From Nitrospirota bacterium (GTDB taxonomy: Bacteria; Nitrospirota; Thermodesulfovibrionia; UBA6902), in NCBI GenBank assembly GCA_016222905.1, contig JACRPZ010000018.1, positions 1-37,179 on the forward strand: DNA of 37,179 nucleotides, read 5' to 3'. Below are positions 14,733-23,353 of the stretch, piece after piece (within the stretch, counting starts at the first letter, position 1; every line of letters starts with the position of its first letter). The position numbers and the translations under genes were made by a program. The notes beneath the pieces were generated by a model. It was not told the origin of the DNA and ran no database searches. It worked only from the letters and a program-made list of their open reading frames with translations.

Positions 14733-17120
14733 ATGGCAAAAATCAGAATTTATGAGTTGGCCAAAAAACTGGGAGTAAGCAGCAATGATCTGCGCGCCGG
14801 ACTTTCAGCGCTTGGGATAGAAGCAAAAACAAACATTTCCGGTATAGATGATGACGATGCCAAAAGAGTCGAGAAAATCTTTAAAAAGAAGGAGAAGCCG
14901 AAGACGACTGAAAAGGAATTAGCTCCTGTTGAAAAGAAAGCAAAGACTGTAACAGCTAAATTATCAAAGAAAGAAGCTGAAAAGTCTAAAGAATCTGCTA
15001 AGGAAACAAGTCCTGTTCAGGAGGGAAAAGAAGATATAAAGATCCTCAAAGAAAAGATCGAAGAATCAAAAGAACCCTCTAAAGAAAAACCCTCTGTAAC
15101 TCCTCCCGCGAAAACAGCCTCATTTACTGCAAAAGAGAAATTTCATAAGAAAACCATTCCGGATGAAGCAGATGTTAAAGAAATTGAAAGCATTGAAAAG
15201 GTAAAGAGCAAACATGGCATGCAAAGGGCTTTTGATTCCATCAGAAGAGTTGATGCTGTAAAGAGGAAGCCCGATTTCAGGCAGCCTCATAAAAAATTTG
15301 AGAAAAAGCCTCTTTTCAAAAAAGAGGAACCGGCTGCTGCTGTATTGACTACACAGCCGAGGAAGCGCGTCATAAAATTCCAGGAAGGGACGACTGTTAA
15401 GGAGTTTGCAGAGCTGATAGGGCAGAAACTTTCCGAGGTTATAAAGAAGTTTATGGAGCTTGGCTCCATGCCGACCATAAACCAGCCTGTTGATTCTGAC
15501 GCAGCTCAGATCGTTGCCGATGCGTTTGGAGTTAAGATTGAGCTTACTCACGTTGAGAGTGAAGATGACCTCATGGAGGAGGCTAATGCAGGGGCTTATC
15601 CTCTAAGTCCGCGCCCCCCGATTGTGACCATTATGGGTCATGTAGACCATGGAAAGACCACACTGCTTGATGCAATCAGGGAAACAAATGTTACTGCGGG
15701 TGAAGCAGGGGGGATAACTCAGCATATCGGCGCATATAAAGTGAAGCTTAAAGATAAAGAGATAACCTTTCTCGACACCCCTGGGCATGAAGCGTTTACA
15801 ATGATGAGGGCCAGAGGCGCAAAAGTGACGGATATCGTTGTTCTGGTAGTTGCAGCTGACGACAGTGTTATGCCGCAGACTATCGAGGCCATTGACCATG
15901 CGAAGGCTGCAGGGGTCCCGATACTTGTAGCTATTAACAAGGTGGACAAGCCAGAAGCGGATGTCGCTAAAGTTAGGAATGAGCTTTCTCAATATGGTGT
16001 AGTCTCTGAAGAGTGGGGAGGGAAGAATGTTTTTGTGGAAGTTTCAGCAAAGATGAAGAAGGGAATTGAGCACCTTCTTGAGATGATCCTTCTTCAGGCT
16101 GAAATTATGGAGCTGAAAGCGGCTTATGACAGACCTGCAAGGGGCACAATAATTGAAGCAAAACTTGATAGGGGTAAGGGACCTGTAGCAACAGTCCTTG
16201 TTAATACAGGCACACTTAAAAGCGGGGTGCCTTTTCTTGTTGGAAATATGGCCGGAAGAGTGAGGATGCTGATCGATGATACCGGAAAAAAGGTGGAGGC
16301 AGCGCCTCCTTCAACGCCTGTAGAAGTTACAGGGTTTCCTGATGTTCCAGGAGCCGGTGATATTTTTGTTGTTATGGATGATGAGAGAAAAGCAAGGCAG
16401 ATAGCCGTGAGCAGGCTGCAGAAACAGAAGTCCTCCGCTGTTTCCCATATCAAGAAATTGACACTTGATGAAATTTATGAAAAGGTAAAGCAGGGTGAAA
16501 TCCGCGATCTTAACGTCATTATCAAGGCTGATGTTCAGGGTTCAGCAGGAGCTGTTAAAGACGCGCTTTCAGGCATCGCGCACTCTCAGGTTAAGGTGAA
16601 CGTCATCCATGCAAGCGCAGGCGGTATAAATGAATCCGACGTCATGTTAGCCGCCGCGTCAAACGCAATCATCATAGGATTTAACATACGCCCGGACGCA
16701 AAGGCATCCGCGCTTATAGAGAAGGAAGGCGTTGACGTCAGGCTTTATAACATAATCTACGAAGCCATTGAGGACGTCAAAAAAGCCCTTGAAGGTCTTC
16801 TTGCGCCTACAGTCACTGAAAAGATTCTCGGCAAGGCTGAGGTGAGAAATCTTTTTCATGTATCAAGGATCGGAACAATTGCAGGCTGTTACGTGACCGA
16901 AGGAACAATTTCAAGGGCCAGCTCAGGCATGAGGGTAATCAGAGACAATGTTGTCATCTATGAAAGCAGGTTATCGTCGCTGAAGAGATTTAAAGAAGAT
17001 GTAAGAGAGGCGCAGACAGGCTATGAATGCGGTATCACGATAGAAAACTTCAACGACCTCAAGGTGGGCGACATTCTTGAAAATTACGTCAAGGAAGAGG
17101 TTGCTGGAAAGTTCGAATAA
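14733..17120 (+). CDS. infB: Translation initiation factor IF-2
   Basis: This 795-residue GTPase brings initiator fMet-tRNA to the 30S subunit. An N-terminal IF2N helix ([20 protein letters not shown]) is followed by a Lys/Glu-rich linker (about 50-200) and a second IF2N domain (about 212-262). The G-domain motifs are GHVDHGKT (302-309), [18 protein letters not shown] and NKVDKPEA. The beta-barrel domains and the C-terminal fMet-tRNA-binding domain complete the normal layout. AAAGGA precedes the ATG. It heads a gene run with ylxP, rbfA, nrnA and truB. The nusA and rimP genes that usually precede infB are absent from this locus. Confidence 0.97.
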   Translation: MAKIRIYELAKKLGVSSNDLRAGLSALGIEAKTNISGIDDDDAKRVEKIFKKKEKPKTTEKELAPVEKKAKTVTAKLSKKEAEKSKESAKETSPVQEGKEDIKILKEKIEESKEPSKEKPSVTPPAKTASFTAKEKFHKKTIPDEADVKEIESIEKVKSKHGMQRAFDSIRRVDAVKRKPDFRQPHKKFEKKPLFKKEEPAAAVLTTQPRKRVIKFQEGTTVKEFAELIGQKLSEVIKKFMELGSMPTINQPVDSDAAQIVADAFGVKIELTHVESEDDLMEEANAGAYPLSPRPPIVTIMGHVDHGKTTLLDAIRETNVTAGEAGGITQHIGAYKVKLKDKEITFLDTPGHEAFTMMRARGAKVTDIVVLVVAADDSVMPQTIEAIDHAKAAGVPILVAINKVDKPEADVAKVRNELSQYGVVSEEWGGKNVFVEVSAKMKKGIEHLLEMILLQAEIMELKAAYDRPARGTIIEAKLDRGKGPVATVLVNTGTLKSGVPFLVGNMAGRVRMLIDDTGKKVEAAPPSTPVEVTGFPDVPGAGDIFVVMDDERKARQIAVSRLQKQKSSAVSHIKKLTLDEIYEKVKQGEIRDLNVIIKADVQGSAGAVKDALSGIAHSQVKVNVIHASAGGINESDVMLAAASNAIIIGFNIRPDAKASALIEKEGVDVRLYNIIYEAIEDVKKALEGLLAPTVTEKILGKAEVRNLFHVSRIGTIAGCYVTEGTISRASSGMRVIRDNVVIYESRLSSLKRFKEDVREAQTGYECGITIENFNDLKVGDILENYVKEEVAGKFE

Positions 17121-17156
17121 AATTTCAAACGTACACTCCTCAAATTTATATTTCTC

Positions 17157-17438
17157 ATGATCGTCGGGCTTCTTACTCTGGATTTACACATTCACGAGTC
17201 ACATTCCCTGAAAGAGAAACGTTTCGTTATAAAAAGTTTAATTGACAGGATAAAGAACAAGTTCAATGTCTCAGTGGCTGAAGTTGACGCCAACGACCTC
17301 TGGCAGAGAAGCATCATAGCAGTAGCCTGCGTCTCAAATGAAACCGTAATGATAAACAAGGTCTTTGAGCAGATAAGGAATCTTGTGATCAGCAATCACT
17401 CAGTGGAATTAATAAACGCGACGACGGAACTGCTATAA
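17157..17438 (+). CDS. ylxP: DUF503 (YlxP-like) protein
   Basis: This 93-residue protein contains LTLDLHIHESHSLKEKRFVIKSLIDRIKNKFNVSVAEVD (given in two parts by position: about 6-24 and 25-44), the DUF503 signature. The family sits between infB and rbfA in many bacteria and is thought to bind RNA or ribosomes; its molecular role is unsettled. Length is normal. No clear ribosome binding site precedes the ATG, which lies 36 bases after infB, so coupling or weak initiation is likely. Confidence 0.9.
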   Translation: MIVGLLTLDLHIHESHSLKEKRFVIKSLIDRIKNKFNVSVAEVDANDLWQRSIIAVACVSNETVMINKVFEQIRNLVISNHSVELINATTELL

Positions 17439-17481
17439 TAAAATCAAATCTTGAAAATTATATTTAAATTTTGGAGAACTC

Positions 17482-17859
17482 ATGCATCCATACAAACGTT
17501 CGGCAAGGGTCGGTGATTTAATCAGGGAGGAAATCGCTGACATTATATTGAACAAGATCAAATACAAGACACTTGGTTTTGTGACGGTTACCGGAGCAAA
17601 GGTGAGTGATGACCTGAGAAATGCGACAGTATTTATAAGCGTGCTTAAAGATGAAGAAGCTGATAAGACATTGCGGAAACTCAATGAAGCAACATCGTTT
17701 ATCAAAGGCGAACTCGGCAGGAGGCTGAAGATGAGGGTCGTCCCGTCGCTTCACTTCACTATTGATGAGTCTATGCTATACGGAAGAAAGATTGATAAAT
17801 TACTCGATGATATTGAGTCTGAAAGGAGCATGCCTGTCGATGATGAAGATCTCTTCTAA
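17482..17859 (+). CDS. rbfA: 30S ribosome-binding factor RbfA
   Basis: This 125-residue KH-like protein acts in late maturation of the 30S subunit and 16S rRNA processing. HPYKRSARVGDLIREEIADI at the N-terminus, FVTVTGAKVSDDLRNATVFI in the middle and RRLKMRVVPSLHFTIDESM near the end are diagnostic. GGAGAA precedes the ATG. The last 20 bases overlap the probable nrnA start, so the two are co-translated. Length is standard. Confidence 0.95.
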   Translation: MHPYKRSARVGDLIREEIADIILNKIKYKTLGFVTVTGAKVSDDLRNATVFISVLKDEEADKTLRKLNEATSFIKGELGRRLKMRVVPSLHFTIDESMLYGRKIDKLLDDIESERSMPVDDEDLF

Positions 17860-18820
17860 ACTGCTCAGCATTATCAGGCAGAACAAATCTTTTCTGATTG
17901 TTTGCCATATTAATCCGGAAGGGGATGCAATTGGTTCCATATTGGCGCTTGCTTACGGATTGAAGATTCTTGGGAAAAAAGATGTCTGTGTCCTGAGCAG
18001 GGACGGAGTGCCTGAAACGCTGAAGTTTTTGCCGTCTTCGAAGACAATAAAACAAACTCCTCCTAAAAAAGTATTTGATGTCTTATGTATAGTGGATTGC
18101 AACACGCTGGAACGAACGGGTTTTAAAGATTTAAAAGCAAGAAATACGATTATCATAGATCACCATATCCTGCCGGATGATGCCGATAAATCAGAACTCT
18201 ACAGAAAACTGTCGGCAAGCGTCATTGATCCGGAAGCAGCAGCAGCAGGGATGCTCATTTATAGACTTTTAACTTCCCTCAAGATACCAATCGATAAAAA
18301 TATAGCCACAAATTTATACACGGCATTGCTTGTAGATACCGGAGGGTTCCATTATTCCAACGTGTCGCCTGAATCTCTTGCTATAGCCTCTCATCTCGTG
18401 GAGGCAGGCGCAAGGCCGTGGGACATAACAAAAGAGTTATATGAAAGCGTCCCCCTCAAGAGAATGGAATTGTTGGGACTTTCGCTTTCTACTCTCGATA
18501 GTAAAGATAGGATAGCCTGGATTATCACAACTATGGATATGCTTAAGAAGACCGGCACTACAGCCGAAGACACTGAGGACTTTGTCGAATTCCCAAGAAA
18601 GATAAAAGAGATAGAGGCGGCTGTCTTTTTAAGAGAAGACAATATTGATTTGTTTAAAATAAGCCTACGTTCAAAAGGAAGGGTCAATGTCGAGAAGGTT
18701 GCAAAGAGTTTCGGCGGAGGCGGACATGCGGCAGCCGCAGGATGCAGGATAAAAGGGACTTTACAGGAAGTGCAAAATAAGGTTTTTAAGGCGATCAGAA
18801 AAGAATTAAGAATAAAATAA
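17840..18820 (+). CDS. nrnA: DHH-family bifunctional oligoribonuclease/pAp phosphatase NrnA
   Basis: This 326-residue phosphoesterase degrades nano-RNA and hydrolyses 3'-phosphoadenosine 5'-phosphate. Metal-binding motifs are visible: VCHINPEGDAIGS (H23, D29), CIVDCN, IIIDHH (the DHH signature) and DTGGFHYSN. The C-terminal DHHA1 substrate-binding motif is SFGGGGHAAAAGCRI. Start ATG 17840 (with ATG 17843 next) is chosen because GAAAGGAG at 17821-17828 lies 11 bases upstream and the homologous sequence begins here. A longer frame from 17762 adds residues foreign to the family. It overlaps rbfA by 20 bases. Confidence 0.93.
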   Translation: MMKISSKLLSIIRQNKSFLIVCHINPEGDAIGSILALAYGLKILGKKDVCVLSRDGVPETLKFLPSSKTIKQTPPKKVFDVLCIVDCNTLERTGFKDLKARNTIIIDHHILPDDADKSELYRKLSASVIDPEAAAAGMLIYRLLTSLKIPIDKNIATNLYTALLVDTGGFHYSNVSPESLAIASHLVEAGARPWDITKELYESVPLKRMELLGLSLSTLDSKDRIAWIITTMDMLKKTGTTAEDTEDFVEFPRKIKEIEAAVFLREDNIDLFKISLRSKGRVNVEKVAKSFGGGGHAAAAGCRIKGTLQEVQNKVFKAIRKELRIK

Positions 18821-18841
18821 AATCAAAGATAAAGAATTATT

Positions 18842-18922
18842 GTAACTATTCAGGTGGATGGTCTGTAGGTGTTTAGGTGGTTAGTTCTAACAGACTACAG
18901 TCTAAACAACCTGAGTAGTTAC
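18842..18922. repeat. Multi-part hairpin between nrnA and truB
   Basis: Arms of 14 bases at 18842-18855 and 18909-18922 (GTAACTATTCAGGT against ACCTGAGTAGTTAC) pair with one mismatch. Inside them TGTTTAG pairs with CTAAACA, and GTTAG-TT-CTAAC forms the tip. The whole could fold as one long interrupted stem of about 80 bases. It resembles a small non-autonomous palindromic element, and no terminator T-run follows. Confidence 0.55.
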
Positions 18923-18958
18923 GAATTATGGTTATTTAAATTCTTTCCCTCCTAATAA

Positions 18959-19858
18959 ATGGATCTTATCATCAGCCTTAACAAACCAAAAGACATTACA
19001 TCTCAGGATGCTGTAACAAGAGTCAAAAAGATTTTGAAGTTTAAAAAAGCCGGCCATACCGGGACCCTTGATCCAATGGCAACAGGTCTTCTTCTTGTCT
19101 GCATCAACAAAGCTACACGTCTTGCTTCATATTTTTTAAATCTCGACAAAGAATACAGGGCGGTCATGAAACTTGGCGAGGCTACCGACACGCAGGATGC
19201 TTATGGCAAAATTATCTCAAAGACAGATCATATTGATGTAGATAAGGCTGTCATTGAAGAGACCATAAAATCATTTAAAGGCAATATACTACAGCAGCCG
19301 CCAATGTTCTCTGCATTAAAACACGAAGGGGAGCCGCTTTATAAATTGGCAAGAAAAGGAATTGAAATTGAACGCGAATCAAGGGAAGTAAATATTTACG
19401 ATATTGAACTGTTGGATATCAATATGCCGTATGTCACCTTCAGGGCTGCTTGTTCAAAAGGAACTTACATAAGAACATTGTGTGATGATATAGGAAAAAA
19501 ACTCGGAGTCGGAGCGCATCTTTCTGAACTTGAACGTACAAAAATAGGGACATTCAGGATTGAAGAGAGTTTATACATTGAAGAATTGCAGAGTTTGAAC
19601 TTAAATGAACCTGACAATAAAGGTGTCTATACAATGGATGAGGCTTTGTCATGGATGCCGGAACTTAAGATAAATGAAGAAATGATAAAAGCTGTTATGC
19701 ATGGAAACCCGATTAAGATCACGGAGGAGTTGGTGTTTTCTGTTGCCATGAAGACGGCTCTAGGCATAAGGATAAAATCGCCTGACGGTTCCTTGCTTGC
19801 TATTGGCAGCTATTCCGCTGAAAAGAATATTGTTAAGATGGATGTAGTATTTGGGTAA
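18959..19858 (+). CDS. truB: tRNA pseudouridine(55) synthase TruB
   Basis: This 299-residue enzyme makes pseudouridine 55 in the T-loop of tRNAs. The catalytic aspartate is D38 in GHTGTLDPMATGLL. Further family motifs are LDKEYRAVMKLGEATDTQDA, PPMFSALKHEGEPLY and CSKGTYIRTLCDDIG. A short C-terminal domain follows. No normal ribosome binding site precedes the ATG: the adjacent CCCTCC is anti-Shine-Dalgarno-like. The interposed hairpin at 18842-18922 separates it from nrnA. It is the last gene of the infB group here. Confidence 0.95.
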   Translation: MDLIISLNKPKDITSQDAVTRVKKILKFKKAGHTGTLDPMATGLLLVCINKATRLASYFLNLDKEYRAVMKLGEATDTQDAYGKIISKTDHIDVDKAVIEETIKSFKGNILQQPPMFSALKHEGEPLYKLARKGIEIERESREVNIYDIELLDINMPYVTFRAACSKGTYIRTLCDDIGKKLGVGAHLSELERTKIGTFRIEESLYIEELQSLNLNEPDNKGVYTMDEALSWMPELKINEEMIKAVMHGNPIKITEELVFSVAMKTALGIRIKSPDGSLLAIGSYSAEKNIVKMDVVFG

Positions 19859-19978
19859 GTTTTTCTTTTAGCGAAGCGAGTGGAGAACGAAATGGATAAC
19901 CCGACGGGGTGAACTCCAAAATAAAAATCAAAACAGCGTTACCCCAGGTTGGTGTTGATGCCATTGTTGAATGTTTCT

Positions 19979-20575
19979 TTAATTTCTTAATGAAATCAGA
20001 TTTACTAGTGCCGCCTTAATTGTCTCTGGATCGAGCGTTCGGTTAACATCAGTTCCAGTAATAATAGACCAGCGGCCAATAACTGGAATTCTCCAGCCGC
20101 TGTCAATTAATTGCCTGAAAATAACTTTTCTTGAGGTTAGATATCTTTTTGCCTCATCTGGTTTGTTTGAATAGAAATTATAACGATCGAGGTCGGAGTC
20201 ACCAGTATTCACTTTCTTGTCAAAGAGCACTTTGCTATTGATAGCATGTCCGAAGATTCTCAGTCCGCTCGTCGACCGGATATAACATTTAAGTTCTAAG
20301 TAATTTGGTGGCTGACCTTCAGGACGAGAATATGTGAGCGCGAATTTGTGCCCAGAGAACTGTCCAATTAACTTAGGCGAGTCATCAATAAAAAAAATCC
20401 ATGACTTGGAAAGGGAACCTGAAAAATGAGGAGTTAGAGCTTCCAACTTACGATAATAAGGTTTGATTTGTAGTTGATTTCTACGTATGAAAAGAAGATT
20501 TATTACGACCAAAGCCAACAGAATTGCGACTATAGCAAATGGTTGTAAATGGTTATTTATTATAAAATTCATCAT
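19979..20575 (-). CDS. Unknown protein with one N-terminal membrane segment
   Basis: This 198-residue protein has one clear hydrophobic helix at about residues 10-30 (FAIVAILLALVVINLLFI), then a soluble domain of about 165 residues. I recognise no family. The soluble part has WIFFIDDSPKLIGQFSGHKF and ELKCYIRSTSGLRI, suggesting a beta-rich fold, and a C-terminal amphipathic segment. It lies alone on the minus strand between two plus-strand housekeeping genes, flanked by intergenic repeats, which suggests an accessory insertion. An AAAGGT sequence lies about 14 bases before the ATG, farther than ideal. Confidence 0.65.
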   Translation of the reverse strand: MMNFIINNHLQPFAIVAILLALVVINLLFIRRNQLQIKPYYRKLEALTPHFSGSLSKSWIFFIDDSPKLIGQFSGHKFALTYSRPEGQPPNYLELKCYIRSTSGLRIFGHAINSKVLFDKKVNTGDSDLDRYNFYSNKPDEAKRYLTSRKVIFRQLIDSGWRIPVIGRWSIITGTDVNRTLDPETIKAALVNLISLRN

Positions 20576-20728
20576 TTAATATTTACCTTTATTTTTATTC
20601 TGCATTTTAGAGAAGTTTATCGCTATGCTCTGTTCCATGTCAAGAAAATTATAGGTAACATGCCGATAAAACCTGAGTTTTTGTATTGTAGGGAGGGTGA
20701 TAATTCAATAAAAAGATTATAATAAATA

Positions 20729-20760
20729 CACCCCTTTATCCCCTCTTTATAGAGGGGAAA
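20729..20760. repeat. Palindromic repeat, divergent copy
   Basis: ACACCCCTTTATCCCCTC then TTTATAGAGGGGAAA. CCCCTCTTTATAGAGGGG forms a hairpin. It follows the consensus of the other copies more loosely. It lies just upstream of the YggU-like gene at 20775. Confidence 0.55.
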
Positions 20761-20774
20761 TAATAAAAACGCAA

Positions 20775-21032
20775 ATGAATAAACCAAAATCAAAAAGTAA
20801 AGACGAATTGATACTGAAGATTAAGGTAGAGCCGCGATCATCGCGGTCTGGAATCATGGGTCAATATGGAGATGCTATTAAAGTTAAGCTGAACTCCCCT
20901 CCTGTTGATGGCAAGGCGAACACAGAACTTATAGAGGTTCTTGCAAAAGAATATGGGATCAGCAAAAAAGATGTGGAGATAATCTCAGGCTTTAACTCAA
21001 AGAATAAACTGGTGAGGCTGAAAGGGATTTAA
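20775..21032 (+). CDS. DUF167 (YggU-like) protein
   Basis: This 85-residue small alpha/beta protein matches the YggU family: KIKVEPRSSRSGIMGQYGDA, then VKLNSPPVDGKANTELIEVL and VEIISGFNSKNKLVRLKG. The PPVDGKAN motif is diagnostic. The function of the family is not established. Length is normal. The gene stands alone between palindromic repeats and has no good ribosome binding site. Confidence 0.9.
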   Translation: MNKPKSKSKDELILKIKVEPRSSRSGIMGQYGDAIKVKLNSPPVDGKANTELIEVLAKEYGISKKDVEIISGFNSKNKLVRLKGI

Positions 21033-21035
21033 TCT

Positions 21036-21070
21036 CAACATCCCACTCCACCCCCTTTATTAAGGGGGAA
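21036..21070. repeat. Palindromic repeat copy downstream of the YggU-like gene
   Basis: CAACATCCCACTCCA followed by CCCCCTTTATTAAGGGGG and AA. The 18-base hairpin is a nearly exact match to the copies at 21981 and 1628. Lying just after a stop codon, it could also act as a terminator or mRNA stabiliser. Confidence 0.7.
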
Positions 21071-21209
21071 TAAAAGAAAGATTTCCGATCCCGAATCTTC
21101 GAGAGGAATGACGTCTCTTGAAACTATAATTATTTTCTTGAGAGTTCCCGTAAGAACCAAATTATTAAAAAAATATTTGACTTTGACTCTATTATTATCA
21201 AAATTTATG

Positions 21210-21218
21210 TGCTATGAT
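21210..21218 (+). promoter_or_regulatory. Extended -10 promoter candidate for queE
   Basis: TGC-TATGAT at 21210-21218 fits an extended -10. Two TTGACT hexamers lie at 21177 and 21183 but at 24 or more bases, too far for a standard -35. No preQ1 riboswitch pattern was seen in the leader. Confidence 0.35.
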
Positions 21219-21254
21219 AATTTTATACTTTATGAAAATTATTAATCATACATC

Positions 21255-21902
21255 ATGCTGAAGATAAACGAGATATTCAAGAGCATTCAGGGAGAGTCAA
21301 CCTACGCAGGTCTCCCGTGCACCTTTATAAGGCTTGCCGGATGCAATCTGAGATGCACATACTGCGACACCGGGTATGCTTACTATCACGGCAAAGAACT
21401 TAGCGATGAAGAGATAATATCGAAGATTGAAGAGTACGGCGCTAAATGTATAGAGTTTACGGGAGGCGAACCGCTCCTTCAGGAAGAGACCCCTCAGATC
21501 CTCAAGACACTGCTTGATAAGGGATATACCGTTTTAATAGAGACAAACGGATCAATATGTGTCGGATGTCTTGATAAGAGGTTGACGATAATCATGGATA
21601 TCAAGACTCCTATGAGCGGCATGAGCAAGAGAATGAATATGAAAAATCTCCAATTCTTAAAAGAGACAGATCAGGTAAAGTTCGTGCTTATGGACGAGTC
21701 GGATTATATATGGGCCAAGGATATTATATTAAGCAATCATCTGATTGAAAAGTTTGGAAACAATATTCTTATGTCTCCTGCCTATGGGATGCTTTCCCCA
21801 AAATCTCTTGCGACATGGATCCTGCGTGATAACTTGCCTCTGAGAGTTCAACTTCAGATCCATAAATACATCTGGGCTTCTGATGAAGATGAAGGCGTTT
21901 AA
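21255..21902 (+). CDS. queE: 7-carboxy-7-deazaguanine synthase QueE
   Basis: This 215-residue radical SAM enzyme converts 6-carboxytetrahydropterin to 7-carboxy-7-deazaguanine for queuosine biosynthesis. The N-terminus INEIFKSIQGESTYAGLPCTF is diagnostic. The cluster cysteines are C30, C34 and C37 (CNLRCTYC), and ECTGGEP-type FTGGEPLLQ (about 74-82) binds SAM. Length is typical of the short form. No other queuosine genes are in the window. The ribosome binding site is poor. Confidence 0.93.
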   Translation: MLKINEIFKSIQGESTYAGLPCTFIRLAGCNLRCTYCDTGYAYYHGKELSDEEIISKIEEYGAKCIEFTGGEPLLQEETPQILKTLLDKGYTVLIETNGSICVGCLDKRLTIIMDIKTPMSGMSKRMNMKNLQFLKETDQVKFVLMDESDYIWAKDIILSNHLIEKFGNNILMSPAYGMLSPKSLATWILRDNLPLRVQLQIHKYIWASDEDEGV

Positions 21903-21980
21903 AAACATGCCCAAGATTAAATGATCCCGGAAAAGGCGCTTTCTCAAATTGAGCGGGTAAAGTGTTTAGAAAGTCTTTTT

Positions 21981-22146
21981 TTCCCCCTTAATAAAGGGGG
22001 ATGCAGGGGGTTGTTGTAAAGCAAATTACTATAAAATAATCTTAAAACTTGCAAGAGTATCAAGGATTTTGCTTTATAAATACCAATTGATGGACAACAA
22101 GAACGCAAATCATGACAACCCCCTAACCCCCTTTTTTAAGGGGGAA
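21981..22146. repeat. Pair of palindromic repeats in opposite orientation upstream of bioF
   Basis: One copy at 21981-22016 reads on the minus strand and one at 22114-22146 reads on the plus strand. Each has a CCCCCTT...AAGGGGG hairpin and an adjacent CAACCCCC arm. Between them TAAAGCAAA (22017-22025) pairs with TTTGCTTTA (22068-22076). The whole 166-base segment therefore has inverted-repeat symmetry, like a small non-autonomous element. It fills most of the 269-base gap between queE and bioF. Confidence 0.7.
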
Positions 22147-22171
22147 TTACCGACTAAGAACCAAAATAAGA

Positions 22172-23341
22172 ATGCGCGACTTTGCTGAAGATCTGAAAGA
22201 ACTTAAAAAGAAAGGTCTTCTCAGGAAACTCTCCTTTATCGAATCATCTTGCGATTCTCATATTAAAATCAAAGGGAAAGACTATATCAATTTCTCCTCA
22301 AACGATTACCTCAATCTTTCAGGACACCCGGAGATTGTTAAAACGGCAATAACAGCGCTTAAGAAGTACGGTTTCGGTTCAGGCTCTTCAAGACTCTTAA
22401 GCGGCTCATGGCTTCCTCACAAGAGACTTGAAGAGCGGATTTCCGCATTCAAGAAGACAGAAGCGGCGCTTGTATTTAATACGGGCTATGCAGCAAATAC
22501 AGGTATTATTCCGGCCATTGCAGGTTCCGGGGACATGATTTTAAGTGATGAGCTTAATCATGCGAGCATTGTTGATGGCGCAAGGCTTTCAAAGGCAGAA
22601 GTTAAGATTTACAGGCATAGGGATATGAACCATCTGGAGAAATTATTGAAAACCTTTTGTCTGTCCGGAAAGAGTAAAGGCAGGCAATGTCTGATAGTGA
22701 CAGATGCGGTCTTCAGCATGGATGGTGATATTGCGCCTCTTAAGGATATAGTGAACCTTGCTAAAAAGTATAATGCGCTTTTAATGATTGATGATGCGCA
22801 TGGAACAGGCGTGCTTGGAAAGAGCGGCAGGGGAGGGCTTGAGCATTTCGGCCTTAAGGGAGAGAATATAATTCAGATGGGCACTTTCAGCAAGGCCTTC
22901 GGATGTTTCGGAGCGTTTGCCGTCGGTTCAAAGAAGTTAATAGATTTATTAATAAACAGGGCAAGGAGTTTTATTTATTCCACATCTCTTCCTCCATCTG
23001 TAGCTGAAGTGTGTGTAAAAGCGATAGATATTGTTGAATATGAGTCGGTAGAGAGAAGAAGATCGCTGTTGAAAAATAGGCAGAGATTATTTGAAGGACT
23101 GAATAAACTTGGATATGATACCCTCAGTTCAGAGACACAGATAATTCCTATGCTGATTGGCGATACAGAAAATGTTTTGAGAGTAGGGAACTATCTATTC
23201 AGAAAAAAGATATTCGCTCCTGCTATCAGACCGCCGACAGTTCCTCACGGAAAATGCAGGATAAGGTTTTCCGTAACGGCGGCTCATACGGATGAGGATA
23301 TTGATCGTACATTGGAAAGCCTGAATAAATTAAAAATCTAA
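22172..23341 (+). CDS. bioF: 8-amino-7-oxononanoate synthase BioF
   Basis: This 389-residue PLP enzyme condenses pimeloyl-ACP (or -CoA) with alanine in biotin synthesis. The family motifs are FSSNDYLNLSGHPE, GSGSSRLLSGSWLPHKRLE, SDELNHASIVDGARLS, IDDAHGTGVLG and the PLP-lysine region GTFSKAFG (K241). Length is normal. It starts a tight gene run with an SDR gene (12-base gap) and bioD. bioA, bioB and bioC are not in the window. The paired repeats at 21981-22146 lie just upstream. Confidence 0.95.
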   Translation: MRDFAEDLKELKKKGLLRKLSFIESSCDSHIKIKGKDYINFSSNDYLNLSGHPEIVKTAITALKKYGFGSGSSRLLSGSWLPHKRLEERISAFKKTEAALVFNTGYAANTGIIPAIAGSGDMILSDELNHASIVDGARLSKAEVKIYRHRDMNHLEKLLKTFCLSGKSKGRQCLIVTDAVFSMDGDIAPLKDIVNLAKKYNALLMIDDAHGTGVLGKSGRGGLEHFGLKGENIIQMGTFSKAFGCFGAFAVGSKKLIDLLINRARSFIYSTSLPPSVAEVCVKAIDIVEYESVERRRSLLKNRQRLFEGLNKLGYDTLSSETQIIPMLIGDTENVLRVGNYLFRKKIFAPAIRPPTVPHGKCRIRFSVTAAHTDEDIDRTLESLNKLKI

Positions 23342-23353
23342 AATTTACGTTAT

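Noticed and set aside
21177-21254. preQ1 riboswitch before queE
   Set aside because: No preQ1 aptamer pattern (short hairpin with A-rich tail pairing back) could be made out.
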